NCBI GenBank assembly: GCA_023427865.1
Contig: JAEYZV010000636.1
Location: 1 to 6,500, forward strand
DNA from: Acidobacteriota bacterium
Lineage (GTDB): Bacteria; Acidobacteriota; Vicinamibacteria; Vicinamibacterales; Vicinamibacteraceae
Direction of reading: 5' to 3'
DNA: 6,500 nt
In this document: piece by piece, positions 1-6,293 of the stretch
How the letters are laid out: each line of letters starts with the position of its first letter
How positions within the stretch are numbered: position 1 is the first letter of the stretch
The notes under the pieces: generated by a model
Told to the model about the DNA's origin: nothing
The model's input: only the letters and a program-made list of their open reading frames with translations
Database searches by the model: none
Position numbers and translations under genes: made by a program

Positions 1-1
1 A

Positions 2-22
2 CCGTCGGGCAAGGCCCGACGG
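2..22. repeat. Perfect GC-rich stem-loop at window edge
   Basis: CCGTCGGGC at 2-10 and GCCCGACGG at 14-22 are exact reverse complements, giving a 9-bp stem with the 3-nt loop AAG. The element lies 122 nt beyond the stop codon of the minus-strand protease gene. No T-tract follows it on either strand, so a classical intrinsic terminator is not evident. Because a second repeat array follows at 61-136, a REP-like intergenic palindrome is at least as likely. It begins at base 2, so it may extend into a larger element outside the window. Confidence 0.7.
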
Positions 23-60
23 CTACGTACGTGTACTGACGCCGCGCAGCTCGACACGAT

Positions 61-136
61 TGACGAACGCCGAAGGCCGTACGAAGGCCGAAGGCCGACT
101 GACGAAGGCCGAACGCCTTGCGCTCGACGAAGGCCG
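61..136. repeat. Degenerate short-repeat array, CGAAGGCCG unit
   Basis: The 9-mer CGAAGGCCG occurs at 71-79, 82-90, 103-111 and 128-136, and its 8-mer core GAAGGCCG also at 90-97. CGAACGCC variants sit at 64-71 and 110-117. Spacing is irregular (11, 8, 13 and 25 nt between successive starts), so this is a degenerate intergenic array and not a CRISPR. Reading it as protein gives a low-complexity KAEGR-like string, which is why plus-strand reading frames starting here should not be called as genes. The role is unknown; together with the stem-loop at 2-22 it makes up nearly all of the 143-bp non-coding stretch. Confidence 0.65.
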
Positions 137-143
137 CCCCCCG

Positions 144-3100
144 CTACGGCAACGAGGCGGTGCTCGTCACGATCGGAGCGCGCTTGTCGGGATACCGCGG
201 CGGCGCCACGGCAGGCACCGGCTCCTCGCGGATCTTCTCGCGCAGGTACGCAATCGCCGCCTCGAGCTGCGCGTCCTGCCCGTTGAACGTCGCGTGCGGC
301 AGGTTGTCCACGACGATGTCGGGCTCGACGCCATGGCCCTCGATGAGCCACTGGCCGTCGGCGCTGAACACGCCGGTGTCCGGCACCGCGGCCATGCCCC
401 GGTCGAGCAGCGCGTTGCCGCCCGATCCCCAGATCTCGCCGCCCCACGTCCGCGTACCGATGACGACGCCGATCCCGAGCCGTCGCACCCCTTCGGCGAA
501 CGCTTCGCCGTCGGACGCCGTCTCCTGATCGACGAGCACCGCGACGTGCCCTCGATACGCATACGGCATGTTCGGTGAGGCCTCGCCGACGCGCGGCTGC
601 CAGAAGAACCACGCCTGCCGGAGCAGTCGGCTGAGCAGCCAGCTGTCGATGTTGCCGCCGGTGTTGCGGCGCAAGTCGATGATCAGCCCGGGACGCGTGT
701 ACACCGGATAGAACGCACGCTGCCACTCGCCCATGTCCTGGCCGGTCATCGCACGCAGGTGCAGGTACCCGATCTGCTCGTCCGACGCGGCATCCACGCG
801 GAGGCGTCGTTCGACCTGCCATTCGCGGTATCGCAGCTCGGCCTCACGCCGCAGCGAGATCGGGCGCACCGTGACGTCGCGCACCAGCCCGGTGTCGGAC
901 GCGACAACGCGCAGCTTGACCTCCTTGTCGACCGAGTCGCGCAGCAGCAGCTGGATGTCGGCCGCCGGCAGCACGCTCACGCCATCGACGGCGGTGATGA
1001 CGTCACCTGCACGCACGTCCACGTGCGCCGCCGACAACGGCCCCCGCTCGTTCGGCAGGTCGGGGTCGCCGCTGAAGACGTGCGTGACGCGGTAGCCCCC
1101 ACGTGCCGGGTCGCGCTCGAGCGTCGCCCCGAGCGACCCGAACGTGACGTCCTCTCCCTTGCGCAGGTCGCCCCCGCGCACGAACATGTGCAGCGCCGAG
1201 AGCTCCCCCACCATCTGCGCGATGAGGTCGCTCAACTCCGCGCGATCGGTGACGCGACCGACGAGCGGCTCGTAGCGGCGCCGCACGCCGTCCCAGTCCA
1301 CGCCGTGCATGCCGCGGTCGTAGAAGCCGTCGCGCTGCAGCCGCCACGCATCGACGAAGATCTGCCGCCACTCCTCGCGCGGCTGCACCGTCATCGTCCA
1401 GTCGGCGAGAGAGACTTTGGCGTTTGCGAAGTTGTCCGGCAGCGTGCCGTCGGCCGGCAGCACGTAGTACTCGTCGCTGCGCTCGATGAGCAGCGAGGAC
1501 CTGTCGAGCGACAGCTCGTAGCGATCGACATTGCTCGCGATCGTCTCGAGGACGCGGCGGTCGTCGATCGGCATCATACGCAGCACCTTGCGCTGCGACG
1601 ACGACGCCTCCCACGAGAGGAAGTAGAGCCGCCGTCCGTCGGTGTCGAGGCTGCCGTAGTTGCCCGGCACGAGCGGCACCTCGGAGAGTCGCTGCTCGAT
1701 GCCGTCGAAGTCGATCGACATGGGCGCCCGATGCGTCGCGGCGTCCGTAGGCGCAGGGACGATCGACGCCAGCGGGTCCCGGCCCTGCGCGGCGCGCTCC
1801 TCCTTGGTCGCAAACCGCGACCGCGCCCCCTTGCGCAGCGCCAGCTGGTACACGCGCGTCTGCCGGTCGAAATACGGCTCGGGCTGCCGCGGCCCCCACG
1901 GCGACGTGACGATGTTGTCGAAGGTCCGTTCGGACAGGAAGTAGAGCCAGGCGCCATCCGGGCTCCACGCCGGGCTGTGGCTGTCGAAGCGTTCGGTGGT
2001 GACCGGTCGCGCCCGCTTGTCCGCGACGTCGTACAGCCAGATCCGGCTCATGCCGTTCGGCGAGCCCTTCACGTAGGCGAGCCACTGCCCATCGGCCGAC
2101 CAGCGGAGATCGCGGAAGCTGCCGTTCGTGCTCCGTGCAACCTCGTGCTCTTCACCGGTCCTGACGTCGTGCACCCACAGCCGCAGGTCGGAGTCCTGGT
2201 GCGCCACGCGAAGGCCGTCGGGCGACGGCAGGCCCTCGTGCCGCGTCACCATCGACCCCTTCGTGATCGGCACGCGCTCGCCCGCACCCGTCGCCGGCAT
2301 CGTCCAGAACTCGAACTCGCCGGTGCGATCGGAAAGGGCGAGCAGCGTCCTGCCGTCCGGCAGGAATCTCGCGTCGCGGTAGCGCACGCCGGGCTCCTCG
2401 GCGACGAGGCCGACCTGTCCCTTCTTCACCGGCGCCACGAACACCTGTCCGCGCGCGGTCAGCACGAGTCGATCCCCATTGGGAGAGAGATGCGCCGAGA
2501 AGATCCACTCGCTCGGCGACTTCAACGTCCGCGCGCTCGCCTGCGCGGCGTCGGACGCGAGCCGCACCGGCACGAGCATGTCCTCGCCATTGGTGACATC
2601 GAAGACGCGGAGGTCGGCTCCGAGCTGGTAGACGATGCGCCCGTTGCGCAGGGACGGCGATTGGACGTCGAACTCCCAGTGCCGCGTCAGCTGGCGCAGG
2701 TCGCGACCATCCGGCGTCATCGACCACAGGTTCATCGAGCCGTCGCGGTCGCTGACGAAGTACACGCGGCCCTTCCACGCCATCGGCGATCGGCTGGTGC
2801 CGGGGTAATCCTCGGTCAGCGGCTCGGCCTCGGCCGCGCCGCGCGTGTAGCGCCAGATGCTCTGCGCGCCGCCTCCCTGGTAACGCTTCGTGAAGCTGCC
2901 CTGAAACGGGAAACGCGTGAAGAACAGCGTGGCGCCGGTCTCGTCGTAGTGACCGTCGCTGGCGAGCGCCAGCGGCAGGCGCGAGGAGGTGCGCGTCTGG
3001 GGATCCACGCGCACCAGGTGCATGTCGGTCAACGTCGCGTGTCGCCGCGTCGTGTAGAGCACCGCGCCATCGGGCGTCCAGCCGGCCACGATCGCCGTGT

Positions 3101-3455
3101 CGATCTCGTAGGTGAGGCGCGTCGGGGGCGCAGTGCCGTCCAGGCGCATGACGTACACCTCGGTCGGCCCCTCGAACGCAGCCGAGAACGCGACCTGCGT
3201 GCCGTCCGGCGATATCGCGGCATGCGCCTCTTCACCGGCAAGCGTCGTGAGCCGTGTCGCCTCGCCGCCACGGAGCGGCACGCGCCACAAGTCCCCCCCC
3301 GCGGTGAAGACGATGCCATCGTCGGTCAGCGCGGGGAACCGGAAGTAACCGCGGGTGACGTCGGCTGGGGCTGCGGCGGGCGTCGGGCGCGTCTCGGCCT
3401 GCACCGGGGAGAGCAGGACCCAGAACAGGAAGAACAGGAAGTGCCAGGAGTACAT
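144..3455 (-). CDS. Exported tricorn protease homologue (S41-type serine protease)
   Basis: Complete gene for a 1103-aa peptidase. Tricorn enzymes cut the oligopeptides left by upstream proteases into smaller pieces; bacterial exported forms act in the periplasm. I start at the ATG at 3455-3453: AGGA lies 6 nt upstream and residues 1-20 then form a clean signal peptide ending in VQA. The ATG 69 nt into the longer reading frame has no ribosome site. Order: TolB/WD40-like propeller blades about 36-300 and 315-550, with SPDG/SPNG/SADG turns; a further propeller-like stretch 570-670; C1 domain 692-765 (GMHGVDWDGVRRRY, then GELSALH); PDZ about 770-850 (RAGDVITAVDGVSV); C2 catalytic domain about 870-1070. 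By alignment to the archaeal tetrad, His756, Ser981 (ETASDGE) and Glu1039 (IEGHGVEPD) are present, with NTGG at 931-934 near the oxyanion site. The Ser before the C1 His is Leu755. Length fits bacterial family members. Identity is firm; peptide preference is unknown. Confidence 0.95.
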   Translation of the reverse strand: MYSWHFLFFLFWVLLSPVQAETRPTPAAAPADVTRGYFRFPALTDDGIVFTAGGDLWRVPLRGGEATRLTTLAGEEAHAAISPDGTQVAFSAAFEGPTEVYVMRLDGTAPPTRLTYEIDTAIVAGWTPDGAVLYTTRRHATLTDMHLVRVDPQTRTSSRLPLALASDGHYDETGATLFFTRFPFQGSFTKRYQGGGAQSIWRYTRGAAEAEPLTEDYPGTSRSPMAWKGRVYFVSDRDGSMNLWSMTPDGRDLRQLTRHWEFDVQSPSLRNGRIVYQLGADLRVFDVTNGEDMLVPVRLASDAAQASARTLKSPSEWIFSAHLSPNGDRLVLTARGQVFVAPVKKGQVGLVAEEPGVRYRDARFLPDGRTLLALSDRTGEFEFWTMPATGAGERVPITKGSMVTRHEGLPSPDGLRVAHQDSDLRLWVHDVRTGEEHEVARSTNGSFRDLRWSADGQWLAYVKGSPNGMSRIWLYDVADKRARPVTTERFDSHSPAWSPDGAWLYFLSERTFDNIVTSPWGPRQPEPYFDRQTRVYQLALRKGARSRFATKEERAAQGRDPLASIVPAPTDAATHRAPMSIDFDGIEQRLSEVPLVPGNYGSLDTDGRRLYFLSWEASSSQRKVLRMMPIDDRRVLETIASNVDRYELSLDRSSLLIERSDEYYVLPADGTLPDNFANAKVSLADWTMTVQPREEWRQIFVDAWRLQRDGFYDRGMHGVDWDGVRRRYEPLVGRVTDRAELSDLIAQMVGELSALHMFVRGGDLRKGEDVTFGSLGATLERDPARGGYRVTHVFSGDPDLPNERGPLSAAHVDVRAGDVITAVDGVSVLPAADIQLLLRDSVDKEVKLRVVASDTGLVRDVTVRPISLRREAELRYREWQVERRLRVDAASDEQIGYLHLRAMTGQDMGEWQRAFYPVYTRPGLIIDLRRNTGGNIDSWLLSRLLRQAWFFWQPRVGEASPNMPYAYRGHVAVLVDQETASDGEAFAEGVRRLGIGVVIGTRTWGGEIWGSGGNALLDRGMAAVPDTGVFSADGQWLIEGHGVEPDIVVDNLPHATFNGQDAQLEAAIAYLREKIREEPVPAVAPPRYPDKRAPIVTSTASLP
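3422..3439 (-). repeat. 9-bp tandem duplication in signal-peptide codons
   Basis: AGAACAGGA occurs twice back to back on the plus strand (3422-3430 and 3431-3439). On the coding strand it encodes the Phe/Leu-rich core of the protease signal peptide (HFLFFLFW). The unit is a multiple of three, so gain or loss of a copy would lengthen or shorten the hydrophobic core by three residues without a frameshift. Confidence 0.6.
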
Positions 3456-3465
3456 TGCGCGTCCT
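3456..3465 (-). promoter_or_regulatory. Ribosome binding site deciding the protease start
   Basis: On the minus strand AGGA (3465-3462) is followed by 6 nt and then ATG at 3455. This selects the start that places the hydrophobic signal peptide at the very N-terminus. The upstream in-frame ATG at 3476-3474 has no purine-rich sequence in front of it. Confidence 0.6.
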
Positions 3466-3558
3466 GCCACGGTCATTGCACGTTCGACACCGCCGCCGAG
3501 ATGGCGTGGCGACACGAATGCCGCGCTGCGCCGGCAAGGCGGCACCGGGCAGCAATCG

Positions 3559-3584
3559 CCAAAAAGACTCAGGAAAATTGTTGA
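3559..3584 (-). promoter_or_regulatory. AT-rich island, possible promoter area of protease gene
   Basis: In an otherwise very GC-rich 290-bp gap, bases 3559-3584 contain an A5 run and AAAATTGTTGAT (plus strand), about 105-130 nt upstream of the protease ATG. This is the only AT-rich spot in the gap and the likeliest place for a minus-strand promoter. I cannot find a convincing -35/-10 pair in it, so the call rests on composition and position only. Confidence 0.25.
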
Positions 3585-3598
3585 TCTGCCGTCACGCG

Positions 3599-3634
3599 CC
3601 TGTCCGTCGGCACCGCCGACTGCCGTGAGACAGG
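3599..3634. promoter_or_regulatory. Nested inverted repeat upstream of protease gene
   Basis: The inner arms GTCGGC (3606-3611) and GCCGAC (3615-3620) enclose a 3-nt loop. The outer arms CCTGTC (3599-3604) and GACAGG (3629-3634) are also exact complements, separated from the inner stem by 1 nt on one side and 8 nt on the other. TCACG at 3592-3596 and CGTGA at 3624-3628 offer an alternative pairing. It could be an operator, an RNA leader structure or chance in GC-rich DNA. Confidence 0.35.
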
Positions 3635-3683
3635 TCGACGGAATTCCTCGGGACGTGCCGGTGAGCCGACGCGGGTGACGGAA

Positions 3684-3710
3684 GCCGGACTCGACAATAT
3701 CGTGTCCGGC
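3684..3710 (-). terminator. Stem-loop after dehydrogenase gene, candidate terminator
   Basis: GCCGGAC (3684-3690) pairs exactly with GTCCGGC (3704-3710). After a T/T mismatch, CGA (3692-3694) pairs with TCG (3700-3702), leaving a 5-nt loop: 10 pairs in 27 nt. It lies 35 nt past the dehydrogenase stop codon on the minus strand. Only TTCC follows the stem there, so it is not a textbook rho-independent terminator. It may still slow polymerase or protect the 3' end, and it argues for partial separation from the protease gene downstream. Confidence 0.5.
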
Positions 3711-3745
3711 GTTTCGAGGCCAGAGGCAACTGGCCGCGTGTCGCG

Positions 3746-5632
3746 TCAGGGCAACGCGAACGCGACGAAGGCGTCGGAGATGGTCTTCGAGAAGCGGCCA
3801 CCGCCGCCTGCGGCGATGACGATGAACTGTCGGCCGCTCTTGCCCCGGTAACTGACCGGGGCACCGTGTCCGCTGGCGGGCAGGTCGGCACGCCAGACCT
3901 CCTGTCCTGACTTCAGATCGAAGGCACGGATGCGACTGTCGCCGGCGCCGCCGATGAACACGAGGCCGCCGGCCGTCACCATGGGACCTCCCAGGTTGGG
4001 CGAACCGGTGCCGGTGATGCCCTGCGTTTCGAGCGCCGGCACGTTACCCAGAGGCACCTGCCACGCGATCTCGCCGGTGCGCAGGTCGATGGCGTTCAGC
4101 CGTCCCCAGGGCGGCTGCTGGCAGGGCAGCTGCTGGCTGTCCCAGAAGCGGCCGTACGCGCCGCGCGTGCCGCCGCGGACGTACGGCACGGGGTGACCGG
4201 CGGGCGCCGGGACCATCTGCGCGATGGCGCCCACCTCGTTCGTGTTCACCACGAGCATCTGGCTCGCCGGGTCGACCGCGCCGCCCGACCACGTCGCCCC
4301 GCCCATCGTCCCGGGCCAGATCAGTGTCGGCTTCAGTCCCGGCGGCGTGTAGAGGCCGCCGCTCGTGAGTTCGTCGAACAGCTTCTCGCATTCGGCACGC
4401 GACTGTGGCGTGACGTTGGTGAGTTCCGTGCGCGCCAGCGGCGTGATCCGCGCGAGCGGCGCCGGCTTCAGCGGGAACGGCTGCGTGGGCGAGGTCTCCT
4501 CGCCCGGCACGTCACTGGCCGGCACGTCACGCTCCTCCATGCCGAACACCGGCAGCCCCGTCGTACGATCGAACACGAACACCAGCCCCATCTTCGTCAG
4601 CTGGATGACGGCCGGCACGGTGCGTCCCTGGCGCGTGATGTCGGCGAGGATCGGCGCGGCTGGCGGGTCGTAGTCCCAGATGTCGTGGTGCACCAGTTGC
4701 TGGTGCCAGCGGCGCTCCCCTGTCGACGCGTCCAGCGCCACGAGCGAGTTGGCAAACAAGTTGCGGCCCTTCCGGTCGCCGCCGTAGAAGTCGTACGACG
4801 CCGACCCCACGGGGAGGAACACGAGCCCGCGTTCGTGATCCACGGTCACCGAGGACCAGACGTTGGCGCCAGTACGCCGCTGCCAGCCATCGCGTGGCCA
4901 CGTCTCGTGTCCGTGCTCGCCGGGACGCGGCACCGTGTGGAAGCGCCACACCTCCTTGCCCGTCGTCACGTCGAAGGCGCGGACGTCGCCCGACGGTCCG
5001 CGCGGCACGCCTTCGGGGACGAGGGCGCCGGTGATCACGAGGTCGCGGAAGACGGTCGGCGCTGACGTCACCGCGAACTCCTCGCTCTCGCGCACGTCGG
5101 CGCCCGCTCGCAGGTCGAGCACGCCGCCCCGTCCGAACTCACGCCGCGGCCGACCGGTATCGGCGTCGAGGGCGATCAACTCGCCACGGCACGTGCCGGA
5201 GAGGATCGTGCGGCGCGTGGCGCGTTCGTGATCGATGGCCGGCCAGATCGCGACGCCGCGATGGGGCTGGTGACAACGCCTGGCGGCATCGCGCTGCGGG
5301 TCGTGTCGCCACAGTTCCTTGCCCGTTTCGGCGTCGAGCGCGATGACGATGCTGGAGGGCGTGCTGACGTAGAGGGTGTTCCTGGAGAAGACGGGCCGTG
5401 ACTGCAGGCCGGGGACGGGACCGCGCGGGTTGGGCCCGCGTCCGCCGGCGAAGTCGCCGCTGTTGAACGTCCACGCCGGCTTCAGCGTCGCGACGTTGGC
5501 ACGCGTGATGTCGTCGAGCGGCACGAACCGGGCGCTGTCGTGCGCCGCAGGCGGTGCCTGTGAAGACACGGTGGCCGACACGCCCGCGACCGCAAGGGCC
5601 GCGGCGACCAGGAGCGGAATGGTGGCGCGCAC
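3746..5632 (-). CDS. Exported PQQ-dependent quinoprotein dehydrogenase
   Basis: Complete 628-aa periplasmic dehydrogenase that should oxidise a sugar or alcohol-type substrate using PQQ and pass electrons to a respiratory acceptor; the substrate cannot be read from sequence. Residues 1-26 are a signal peptide (hydrophobic 5-22, then SSQA). The rest is one eight-bladed PQQ propeller: PLDDITRANV about 38-47, ALDAETGKELW 98-108, RGVAIW 125-130, FDVTTGKEVW 220-229, SYDFYGGDRKG 279-289, ALDASTGERRW 299-309, HHDIWDYD 315-322, NAIDLRTGEIAW 513-524, and a C-terminal VIAAGGGGRF run. Asp320 and Lys347 match in context and spacing the catalytic Asp466 and PQQ-binding Lys493 of E. coli glucose dehydrogenase. 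There is no five-helix membrane anchor as in E. coli Gcd, no CXXCH haem site and no adjacent-cysteine pair as in methanol dehydrogenase. The start is GTG; an in-frame TAG at 5644-5642 forbids a start further upstream. Family identity is firm. Confidence 0.94.
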   Translation of the reverse strand: MRATIPLLVAAALAVAGVSATVSSQAPPAAHDSARFVPLDDITRANVATLKPAWTFNSGDFAGGRGPNPRGPVPGLQSRPVFSRNTLYVSTPSSIVIALDAETGKELWRHDPQRDAARRCHQPHRGVAIWPAIDHERATRRTILSGTCRGELIALDADTGRPRREFGRGGVLDLRAGADVRESEEFAVTSAPTVFRDLVITGALVPEGVPRGPSGDVRAFDVTTGKEVWRFHTVPRPGEHGHETWPRDGWQRRTGANVWSSVTVDHERGLVFLPVGSASYDFYGGDRKGRNLFANSLVALDASTGERRWHQQLVHHDIWDYDPPAAPILADITRQGRTVPAVIQLTKMGLVFVFDRTTGLPVFGMEERDVPASDVPGEETSPTQPFPLKPAPLARITPLARTELTNVTPQSRAECEKLFDELTSGGLYTPPGLKPTLIWPGTMGGATWSGGAVDPASQMLVVNTNEVGAIAQMVPAPAGHPVPYVRGGTRGAYGRFWDSQQLPCQQPPWGRLNAIDLRTGEIAWQVPLGNVPALETQGITGTGSPNLGGPMVTAGGLVFIGGAGDSRIRAFDLKSGQEVWRADLPASGHGAPVSYRGKSGRQFIVIAAGGGGRFSKTISDAFVAFALP

Positions 5633-5640
5633 GCGCGAAC

Positions 5641-5669
5641 TCTACACCACATCCGGTGGCCGTATCCAA
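5641..5669 (-). promoter_or_regulatory. Possible promoter of dehydrogenase gene
   Basis: On the minus strand TTGGAT (5669-5664) and TGTAGA (5646-5641) are separated by 17 nt and resemble -35 and -10 boxes, the -10 only weakly. Eight nt separate the -10-like box from the GTG start, so transcription would begin at or next to the start codon. This agrees with the lack of a good Shine-Dalgarno sequence before the GTG, but the match quality is modest. Confidence 0.3.
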
Positions 5670-5686
5670 GACGATCACGTCGTTGG
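5666..5686. promoter_or_regulatory. Dyad in the divergent intergenic region
   Basis: CCAAGACG (5666-5673) and CGTC-G-TTGG (5678-5686) form an inverted repeat of 8 pairs with one bulged G and the loop ATCA. It sits centrally in the 80-bp gap between the divergent genes and overlaps the candidate -35 of the dehydrogenase promoter, where a repressor or activator site would be expected. No regulator gene is visible in the window. Confidence 0.3.
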
Positions 5687-5698
5687 CATGGCTGTCGC

Positions 5699-5703
5699 AA
5701 AGG
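5699..5703 (+). promoter_or_regulatory. Ribosome binding site of the small plus-strand gene
   Basis: AAAGG lies 9 nt upstream of the ATG at 5713. A second AAAGG at 5706-5710 is only 2 nt from the ATG, too close to be the main site. This supports the 5713 start over an upstream ATG in the same frame at 5554, which would overlap the opposite gene. Confidence 0.4.
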
Positions 5704-5712
5704 CGAAAGGCC

Positions 5713-5979
5713 ATGGGCATCGGACGACAGATCTCGCAGTACGGCAGGGCGCGGCTGGCGCGGCGGCTCGCCCGCTCGATTCCTGTGTTGGGAGCGGCGG
5801 TCGCGCTGTTCACGCTGCGTCGCGCCATCAAGCGGAAGGGCTTCCGTGGCGGCGTGACCGACAGCGCACTCGACGCCACGCCGTTCGTGGGCGCGGCGAA
5901 GAACATGTATGAAGTGCTGCGCGGTGACATCATTCCGGACAGGGTTCCCGCGCGTGCACGGAGCGTCCGGCGGTACTGA
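5713..5979 (+). CDS. Small basic protein with one hydrophobic segment, unrecognised
   Basis: An 88-aa protein I cannot assign to a named family. The N-terminus is strongly basic (Arg-rich, residues 5-21). A short hydrophobic stretch follows at 23-35 (IPVLGAAVALFTL), then more basic residues at 36-45, suggesting membrane association as a single short helix or an interfacial amphipathic segment. Residues 51-75 (SALDATPFVGAAKNMYEVLRGDIIP) are the most distinctive part: TPxVGxxKxxYE...GDII resembles, in general pattern only, the pre-toxin TG motif of polymorphic toxins. The tail is short and Arg-rich. It is transcribed divergently from the dehydrogenase gene and followed after 4 nt by a GC-rich stem-loop. 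Codons mostly end in G or C, as in a real gene. A longer start at 5554 would run into the opposite gene, so I chose ATG 5713. Confidence 0.7.
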   Translation: MGIGRQISQYGRARLARRLARSIPVLGAAVALFTLRRAIKRKGFRGGVTDSALDATPFVGAAKNMYEVLRGDIIPDRVPARARSVRRY

Positions 5980-5983
5980 GGAC

Positions 5984-6009
5984 GAGCGGCCTTCGCAGAC
6001 CGGCCGCTC
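5984..6009 (+). terminator. GC-rich stem-loop right after small gene
   Basis: GAGCGGCC (5984-5991) and GGCCGCTC (6002-6009) form a perfect 8-bp stem with a 10-nt loop, starting 4 nt after the TGA of the small plus-strand gene. The following sequence CCTCGTCTCC is pyrimidine-rich but has no T run. An alternative pairing, GACGAG (5981-5986) with CTCGTC (6011-6016), overlaps the first arm. Position makes a terminator likely; the 5' arm and loop contain CGGCCTTCG, the reverse complement of the left-edge repeat unit. Confidence 0.5.
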
Positions 6010-6052
6010 CCTCGTCTCCGGCTGCACGCGGGTGACGCGTCTGGAACAGCTG

Positions 6053-6072
6053 GTCGTCGGGCCACCGACGAC
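6053..6072. repeat. Perfect 8-bp stem-loop
   Basis: GTCGTCGG (6053-6060) and CCGACGAC (6065-6072) are exact complements around the loop GCCA. No T-tract follows on either strand. It is the second of three hairpins in the gap between converging genes and may help end transcription from either side. Confidence 0.5.
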
Positions 6073-6086
6073 GCACGACCATGACC

Positions 6087-6110
6087 AGGCGCGTTCCGCG
6101 GAGGGCGCCT
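6087..6110. repeat. 6-bp stem-loop, third of the cluster
   Basis: AGGCGC (6087-6092) pairs with GCGCCT (6105-6110) across a 12-nt loop that itself contains CCGCGG. This is the weakest of the three hairpins and could be chance in GC-rich DNA. Confidence 0.35.
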
Positions 6111-6293
6111 AGTCGGCCATGTCCGATCGATCGTAATCGTCGTCGTGTGTCGCGCTGTGATGCCGCGGTCGCCGCACGCTCCTTGGGCTCGGTTCAGCGA
6201 GCCGCCATTCGGTCCGGTGACGCAGACGCACGAGCACGCCGGCCACCCTTCCCTGCGGCGGTCGACGCGCTCGTGGCGCTCAGGACTGTTCGC

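Larger units (their letters stand above)
5980..6293. other. Intergenic region between converging 3' ends
   Basis: About 314 bp with no convincing gene. Its left half carries the three stem-loops. The right half (6111-6293) shows only the 10-bp palindrome CGATCGATCG at 6124-6133 and a short CGT-rich stretch (6132-6146). Open frames crossing it are Arg/Ser/Pro-rich, with no ribosome site or recognisable domain. Confidence 0.55.

Noticed and set aside
61..136. CRISPR-like array
   Set aside because: Units are only 8-9 nt, irregularly spaced, with no unique spacers of uniform length and no cas genes.
60..578. Plus-strand open frame of 172 residues starting inside the left repeat array
   Set aside because: Its N-terminus is translated repeat (KAEGR-like) and the rest is antisense to the protease C-terminus.
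759..3584. Plus-strand open frame of 941 residues opposite the protease gene
   Set aside because: It is Arg/His/Val-rich with no domain and lies antisense to a gene with clear, ordered domains; a mirror effect of strong G/C third-position bias.
4193..5065. Plus-strand open frame of 290 residues opposite the dehydrogenase gene
   Set aside because: Arg/His-rich antisense shadow of a well-recognised quinoprotein gene; no domain or ribosome site.
3746..5632. Methanol/ethanol dehydrogenase with haem domain
   Set aside because: No CXXCH motif and no adjacent-cysteine pair; the HHDIWDYD context and the Asp320-Lys347 spacing fit the glucose-dehydrogenase-like branch better.
5554..5712. N-terminal extension of the small plus-strand gene to an upstream ATG
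   Set aside because: It would overlap the dehydrogenase start by about 79 bp, and the added residues are not similar in character to the rest; ATG 5713 has a ribosome site.
5139..6065. Minus-strand open frame of 308 residues overlapping the dehydrogenase N-terminus and the small plus-strand gene
   Set aside because: It is out of frame with the dehydrogenase and antisense to the small gene, low in recognisable content, and conflicts with both better-supported genes.
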